From Bdellovibrionaceae bacterium UBA2316 (GTDB lineage Bacteria > Bdellovibrionota > Bdellovibrionia > Bdellovibrionales > Bdellovibrionaceae): DNA of 26,067 nucleotides. The translations under genes were made by a program, and so were the position numbers. The DNA is taken from the NCBI GenBank assembly GCA_002345205.1, contig DDVI01000134.1, positions 1 to 26,067 of the forward strand. Direction: 5' to 3'. A model generated the notes under the pieces. The model was not told the origin of the DNA. It did no database searches and saw only the letters and a list, made by a program, of their open reading frames with translations. Each line of letters opens with the position of its first letter. Position 1 is the first letter of the stretch. Of this stretch, positions 21,961-26,067 are shown one piece after another.

Positions 21961-22752
21961 TTAGCGATTTAAATCGATAATTTTGTCGGTAAGTTCTTGA
22001 AATCCTTTACCGGCTTCGTGTTGAGTAATGTACTTTGGTTTTGATTTTAACATTGGCAAGTACTGCTCAATATTTCTTACACCCACTCCGTTTTCAAAAT
22101 AAGAAAACAAAGGTTCGTCATTTGGAGAATCGCCGGAATATAAGCATGAAGACTGAATCTGTTCTTCAGTCAATCCAAACTCGTTCATCAAAATAAATTT
22201 TGCAGTCGTTAGTTTGTCATACGTTCCAAACCAGCCGTTGACGTGTATACTGCTCAGCTTGGCTTGAGCACCATGTTTTTCAAAAATAGAAATAATATGC
22301 TGAGTTTGTTCCTTCGTTAGCGGCGGAATGTCTTCGCAGATATCGACAGCAAGATCGAACATACGGCAAAATTGATCGGACGAAATTTTGCTTTCAGGAA
22401 TTTTCTGAAGTATTTCGTTTTTAATTAAATTTAATTTGTTGGTATTGGATTCAATATGTTCTGGTGACGATGCAAAATAGCGTTTCATCTGTTTGTTAAT
22501 GTAGCGAAAAAAGAAAGCGCCGTTTTCACCGATGACCCCGTCTATAGGCCAGGTACGAGCCATCATTTCACACCAGCCAGCAGGACGGCCAGTAACAATA
22601 ATTGTTTTGATATTGTAGTCTTTGAGTTTCCAAAGCGCAGAGTAACTTTCGCTGGGAACTCGGCCTTCGGTGGTAATGGTGTCATCAAGATCAGATAGAA
22701 CAAATTTGATTTTGTTTTTTAATTCAGCAATTGGTTTTGGACTTGAGCTCAT
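21961..22752 (-). CDS. HAD-superfamily hydrolase (Cof/IIB-like phosphatase)
   Basis: This is a predicted cytoplasmic phosphatase of 263 aa. HAD motif I is SDLDDTIT with nucleophile D21 and D23, motif II is VTGRP (T54), a Lys at about 180 (YDKLT) fits motif III, and motif IV is GDSPNDEP (D208, D212). The long insert between motifs II and III is a type IIB cap, as in sugar-phosphate and sucrose or mannosyl-phosphoglycerate phosphatases. The substrate cannot be named. No Shine-Dalgarno is clear at the ATG. It diverges from topA across 149 bp that hold no gene. Confidence 0.88.
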   Translation of the reverse strand: MSSSPKPIAELKNKIKFVLSDLDDTITTEGRVPSESYSALWKLKDYNIKTIIVTGRPAGWCEMMARTWPIDGVIGENGAFFFRYINKQMKRYFASSPEHIESNTNKLNLIKNEILQKIPESKISSDQFCRMFDLAVDICEDIPPLTKEQTQHIISIFEKHGAQAKLSSIHVNGWFGTYDKLTTAKFILMNEFGLTEEQIQSSCLYSGDSPNDEPLFSYFENGVGVRNIEQYLPMLKSKPKYITQHEAGKGFQELTDKIIDLNR

Positions 22753-22901
22753 TTGTCCATGCTCTGCTTAAAGACAAAGGAGTTCAATCCTGGTCCTGTA
22801 TTGGAAGCAAAGGGTCAAATTTAAGACTTGCGGTGTGAAGCGATCGTTTCTATTTTAAGTATTGGATTTGATTAATTTTTGACAAAAAGGAATAACGAGA
22901 A

Positions 22902-25589
22902 ATGCCCTCAGGAAAAAAGCTCGTAGTAGTTGAGTCACCGACCAAAGCAAAAACTATTCGGAAGTTCTTGGGCAAAGAATTCATCGTTGAATCTTGCATG
23001 GGTCATATTCGCGACCTACCTCAATCCGCAAAAGATATCCCCGAAAAATTTAAAAAAGAAAAATGGGCGCAGTTAGGTGTTAACGTCGACAAAAACTTCG
23101 AACCTCTTTATTGTATTCCTAAAGATAAAGTTAAGGTCGTAAAGAATCTGAAAGATAAATTAGCAGAAGTCGACGAAGTTTACCTAGCGACGGACGAGGA
23201 TCGCGAAGGGGAAAGTATTTCTTGGCACTTAGTTGAAGTGCTGCATCCAAAAGTTCCAACAAAACGGATGGTCTTTAACGAGATCACAAAAGAAGCGATT
23301 TTAAAATCTTTAAAAGACACTCGTGAAATTGATTACAACTTGGTTCGAGCGCAAGAGGCTCGTCGTGTGCTGGATCGTTTGGTGGGGTATACGATTTCTC
23401 CGTTGTTATGGAAGAAGGTTGCCTACGGATTGTCAGCAGGCCGTGTGCAATCGGTGGCTGTGCGTTTAATCGTTGAACGTGAGTTAGATCGTATTAAATT
23501 TAAAAAAGCCGAATATTGGGGTGTTAAAACTGATTTGTTAAAATCAAATATCCAGTTCGAGTCTCGTTTGCTTGAAACTCAAGGTAAGCGCATCGCGATC
23601 GGTAAAGATTTTGATGGCAACACGGGTCAGTTAATCGGTGAAAAGAATATTTTCTTACTTAATAAAAATGAATCTGAACGAATCGTTGCTGAAATTAAAA
23701 CTAAGCCATGGAATGTTCAAGAGGTTGAAGAAAAACCCGTTAATCGTCGTCCATCGGCGCCTTTTATTACATCGACTTTGCAGCAGGAATCGAATCGTAA
23801 ATTAGGTTTGTCGTCTCGAGAAACCATGCAGACCGCACAGAAATTGTACGAGCAAGGTTTCATCACGTATATGAGAACAGACTCGACATTTTTATCTCAG
23901 GAAGCCATTTCCGCAGCTCGGGCATGTATTACTAAAAAATACGGTAAAGATTATCTTCCCGATCAGCCTCGTAATTACGAAGGTAAAAAAGCTAAAGGCG
24001 CACAAGAAGCCCATGAGGCAATTCGTCCGGCAGGTCAACAATTCGTCGATCCAGATGAAACGGGATTGTCGGGTGTTCAGTTAAAGCTGTATGAGCTAAT
24101 CTGGATGCGTACGATGGCATCGCAAATGGTTGACAGTCGTCAAAAGCAAGTGGCTGTAAAAATCAAAGCCGGTGATCATATATTCACGTCATCTGGTATG
24201 ACGATTGAATTCCCAGGCTTTTTGCGTGCCTATGTTGAAGGTAGTGATGATCCAGAAGCAGAACTGTCAGATCGTGAAGTTCGTCTACCAGCTTTAAAAG
24301 TTGGTGATAGCGTCGAAGCAAAAAATATCGAATCAACGCAACATGAAACTAAACCACCAGCACGTTATACCGAGGCGAGTTTAGTTCAAACGATGGAAAA
24401 AGAAGGCATCGGCCGTCCATCGACCTATGCGAGTGTTATTGGTACTATCATTGACCGTGGTTACGTTAAGAAACAAGCGAATGCGTTGTTCCCAACGTTT
24501 ACAGCGATGGTAGTTTCTAAACTGTTGAAAAATTATTTCCCAGAATACGTAGATCTTGGGTTCACTTCTGGTATGGAGCAGTCTCTAGATAACATCGCGG
24601 AAGGTGATTTGGATTGGGAAAAGTACTTGAAGCAAATCTATTTCGGTAAAACGGGATTGAAGACTCAAGTAGAAGCTCAGGAAGAAAAAATCGATCCCGA
24701 TGAAGCGCGGACTTTAAAACTGATGGGCCTTGATAAGTACACATTCCACGTGGGGCGTTATGGCGCTTACCTAACCGGAAAACGTGATGGTGAAGACGTG
24801 TCAGCGTCGTTACCGGAAAACGAATCCCCAGCCGATATCACGGCAGAAATGGTTGAGAAATTAATCGATCAGAAAATTAACGGTGCGGATAGTTTAGGTA
24901 AGGACCCGGCGACGGATAAACCTATTTATGTATTAAATGGTCGTTACGGTCCTTATGTTCAGTTGGGTGAAATTTCGGACGAAGAAGATAAACCAAAACG
25001 AGCGTCCTTGCCCCCAGGTATTTTGCCAGAGAACGTGACGTTAGAGTACGCTATTAATTTACTAACGTTGCCAAAAGATTTGGGAAATCATCCAGAAACT
25101 GGAAAATCTATCAAAGCGGGTTTGGGGCGGTTTGGTCCCTACATTGTTCACGAGGGTGATTTTAGATCCATCCCCAAAGGGACTGATTTATTTTCTGTAG
25201 ATTTGAAACAAGCTTTAGAAATGTTAAGTCAGCCTAAGAAAGGTCGTGGCGCGAATCGCACGCCATTGAAAATCTTAGGTAAGCATCCGGTAACATCTGA
25301 AGATATTCAAATCTTCAATGGTCCATACGGTCCTTATTTCAAAGTCGGCAAGGTGAACATGTCGCTTCCAGAAGGAAGTAGCGTAGACACTGTGACATTT
25401 GATGATGCCGTTAAAGTTTTGGAAGAGAAAATTAAAGAAGGATCTGCAGCTAAGAAAGCTAAAAAAATCACGGCAAAGAAAAAGCCTGCCGAGAAAAAAG
25501 TGAAAGCGGCCAAAGAGCCTCCAGAAGCGGAAGTTAAAGCTAAAACGACTGCGGATAAAAAAACTAAGGTGATGTTAAGGAAAAAATAG
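22902..25589 (+). CDS. topA: DNA topoisomerase I
   Basis: TopA is a type IA enzyme that relaxes negative supercoils. The Toprim domain has E11 in VVVESPTKA and the DxD motif in ATDEDREGE (D98, D100). The active-site Tyr is Y323 in FITYMRTDST. The C-terminus lacks the Cys4 zinc fingers of E. coli TopA and instead has four topoisomerase C-terminal repeats (about 600-825, each with a GRYGPY-like core). The last about 50 residues (KKAKKITAKKKPAEKK and similar) form an H1-like basic tail. At 895 aa it has a normal length for this type. AAGGAATAACGAGAA precedes the ATG. Confidence 0.97.
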   Translation: MPSGKKLVVVESPTKAKTIRKFLGKEFIVESCMGHIRDLPQSAKDIPEKFKKEKWAQLGVNVDKNFEPLYCIPKDKVKVVKNLKDKLAEVDEVYLATDEDREGESISWHLVEVLHPKVPTKRMVFNEITKEAILKSLKDTREIDYNLVRAQEARRVLDRLVGYTISPLLWKKVAYGLSAGRVQSVAVRLIVERELDRIKFKKAEYWGVKTDLLKSNIQFESRLLETQGKRIAIGKDFDGNTGQLIGEKNIFLLNKNESERIVAEIKTKPWNVQEVEEKPVNRRPSAPFITSTLQQESNRKLGLSSRETMQTAQKLYEQGFITYMRTDSTFLSQEAISAARACITKKYGKDYLPDQPRNYEGKKAKGAQEAHEAIRPAGQQFVDPDETGLSGVQLKLYELIWMRTMASQMVDSRQKQVAVKIKAGDHIFTSSGMTIEFPGFLRAYVEGSDDPEAELSDREVRLPALKVGDSVEAKNIESTQHETKPPARYTEASLVQTMEKEGIGRPSTYASVIGTIIDRGYVKKQANALFPTFTAMVVSKLLKNYFPEYVDLGFTSGMEQSLDNIAEGDLDWEKYLKQIYFGKTGLKTQVEAQEEKIDPDEARTLKLMGLDKYTFHVGRYGAYLTGKRDGEDVSASLPENESPADITAEMVEKLIDQKINGADSLGKDPATDKPIYVLNGRYGPYVQLGEISDEEDKPKRASLPPGILPENVTLEYAINLLTLPKDLGNHPETGKSIKAGLGRFGPYIVHEGDFRSIPKGTDLFSVDLKQALEMLSQPKKGRGANRTPLKILGKHPVTSEDIQIFNGPYGPYFKVGKVNMSLPEGSSVDTVTFDDAVKVLEEKIKEGSAAKKAKKITAKKKPAEKKVKAAKEPPEAEVKAKTTADKKTKVMLRKK

Positions 25590-25590
25590 A

Positions 25591-25619
25591 AAAAAAGCGT
25601 CTCACGGGACTCTTTTTTT
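25591..25619. terminator. Terminator between topA and the convergent small gene
   Basis: An A-run, then GCGTC/GACTC arms around CACGG with one mismatch, then seven T. The stem is short (AG-x-GTC with GAC-x-CT) but the A/T tracts on both sides suit a bidirectional terminator between converging genes. Confidence 0.7.
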
Positions 25620-25641
25620 ATTTGGTCTTCATTAAAAATAA

Positions 25642-25920
25642 TTAAGAACCTTGGCACCATGTTTTAGGTACGAATACTTTTCTCACTTGAATTGGGCTTG
25701 ATGCCGTTAGAATTGGTTTTCTTTTAACTCTAGAAATTTCTTTCGCTTTCTTTTCATTTACCCAACCAAATTTTTTAGATTTACGAACGGATTCGTTAAA
25801 GAAGCATTGCTTTGTCTTTTTATCGACCATTAAGCGCTTTTGATTTGGTTGAAGTGCAAAGGCGGAAGATGTGGCCAATAGCGCAGAAAAAACCAATAGG
25901 AACAGTTTGTTTAGATTCAT
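25642..25920 (-). CDS. Small exported protein, 92 aa
   Basis: No family is recognised. A clear signal peptide (basic MNLNK, then LFLLVFSALLATSSAFA) is cut before LQPNQ. The mature 70 residues are strongly basic, with two Cys (QCFFNES and TWCQGS) that could form one disulphide. GTGAGGTATTT precedes the ATG at 25918-25920, and a TATATT that could be its -10 lies about 30 bases upstream. It converges with topA. The remaining 147 bp of the window hold no gene that I can see; TTAAATCG is repeated there with a 10-bp period. Confidence 0.65.
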   Translation of the reverse strand: MNLNKLFLLVFSALLATSSAFALQPNQKRLMVDKKTKQCFFNESVRKSKKFGWVNEKKAKEISRVKRKPILTASSPIQVRKVFVPKTWCQGS

Positions 25921-26067
25921 AAATACCTCACATAGGGAATAGATTTCAATATAGGGACCAAAAGGACTTTGTGTTTGGAATCTGGGGGTGTTGTTAAATC
26001 GAATTAAATCGTCTCATATCGAGAATTGAAATTTTTCCCTGTAAAGACTTTAGACAGTCACGCAAAT

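Overview
The window looks like chromosomal DNA of a Gram-negative bacterium: it has lpxD, an outer-membrane porin with a C-terminal Phe, and secreted proteins with signal peptides. By gene content and style I lean to a Bdellovibrio-like (Bdellovibrionota) genome of moderate to low GC, but no marker here proves this. Two compositional zones are visible by eye. Positions 1 to about 11,700 are clearly richer in G and C than the AT-rich zone after about 11,800, and a tRNA-Pro(UGG) gene lies exactly at the change.

Left zone (1-11,700). This is a potassium-stress module inside what looks like the tRNA-proximal end of a genomic island. After one unknown gene (29-481) comes a complete minus-strand kdpFABCDE operon (8499 down to 590), including a 27-codon kdpF too short for usual ORF cut-offs. 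Upstream lies a minus-strand beta-barrel porin. Divergent from the porin are two small plus-strand genes: a 102-aa PAS-like protein and a 94-aa two-helix membrane protein. Four copies of an 11-bp-period direct repeat (TTTTTAC-N4-TTTTTAC) sit before kdpF, before the porin and before the small gene pair. I read them as KdpE operators that tie all three units into one K+-responsive regulon. The module is bracketed by a roughly 40-bp direct repeat: the right copy is part of an intact Cys-rich gene (10522-10971), and the left copy is a frameshifted scrap of the same gene. Between that gene and the tRNA are a 57-aa gene, several hairpins, and three 11-bp-phased AAGTAGCAA repeats that resemble integrase or excisionase arm sites. 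No integrase gene is in the window.

Right zone (11,700-26,067). These are housekeeping and ordinary chromosomal genes: an anchored unknown protein, a nitrilase-superfamily amidohydrolase, a small exported protein, ETF-ubiquinone oxidoreductase, a THUMP-type RNA methyltransferase, a four-helix membrane protein paired with lpxD, a histone-H1-like Lys/Ala-rich protein with a Tudor-like C-terminus, infA (IF-1), tex, a 35-aa very basic protein, a HAD phosphatase, topA with an H1-like tail, and a small exported protein. Good intrinsic terminators follow the methyltransferase, the 35-aa gene and topA.

The most novel content is the extended kdp regulon with its phased operators and two uncharacterised genes, the repeat that brackets it, and three very small genes (27, 57 and 35 aa) read directly from the DNA.
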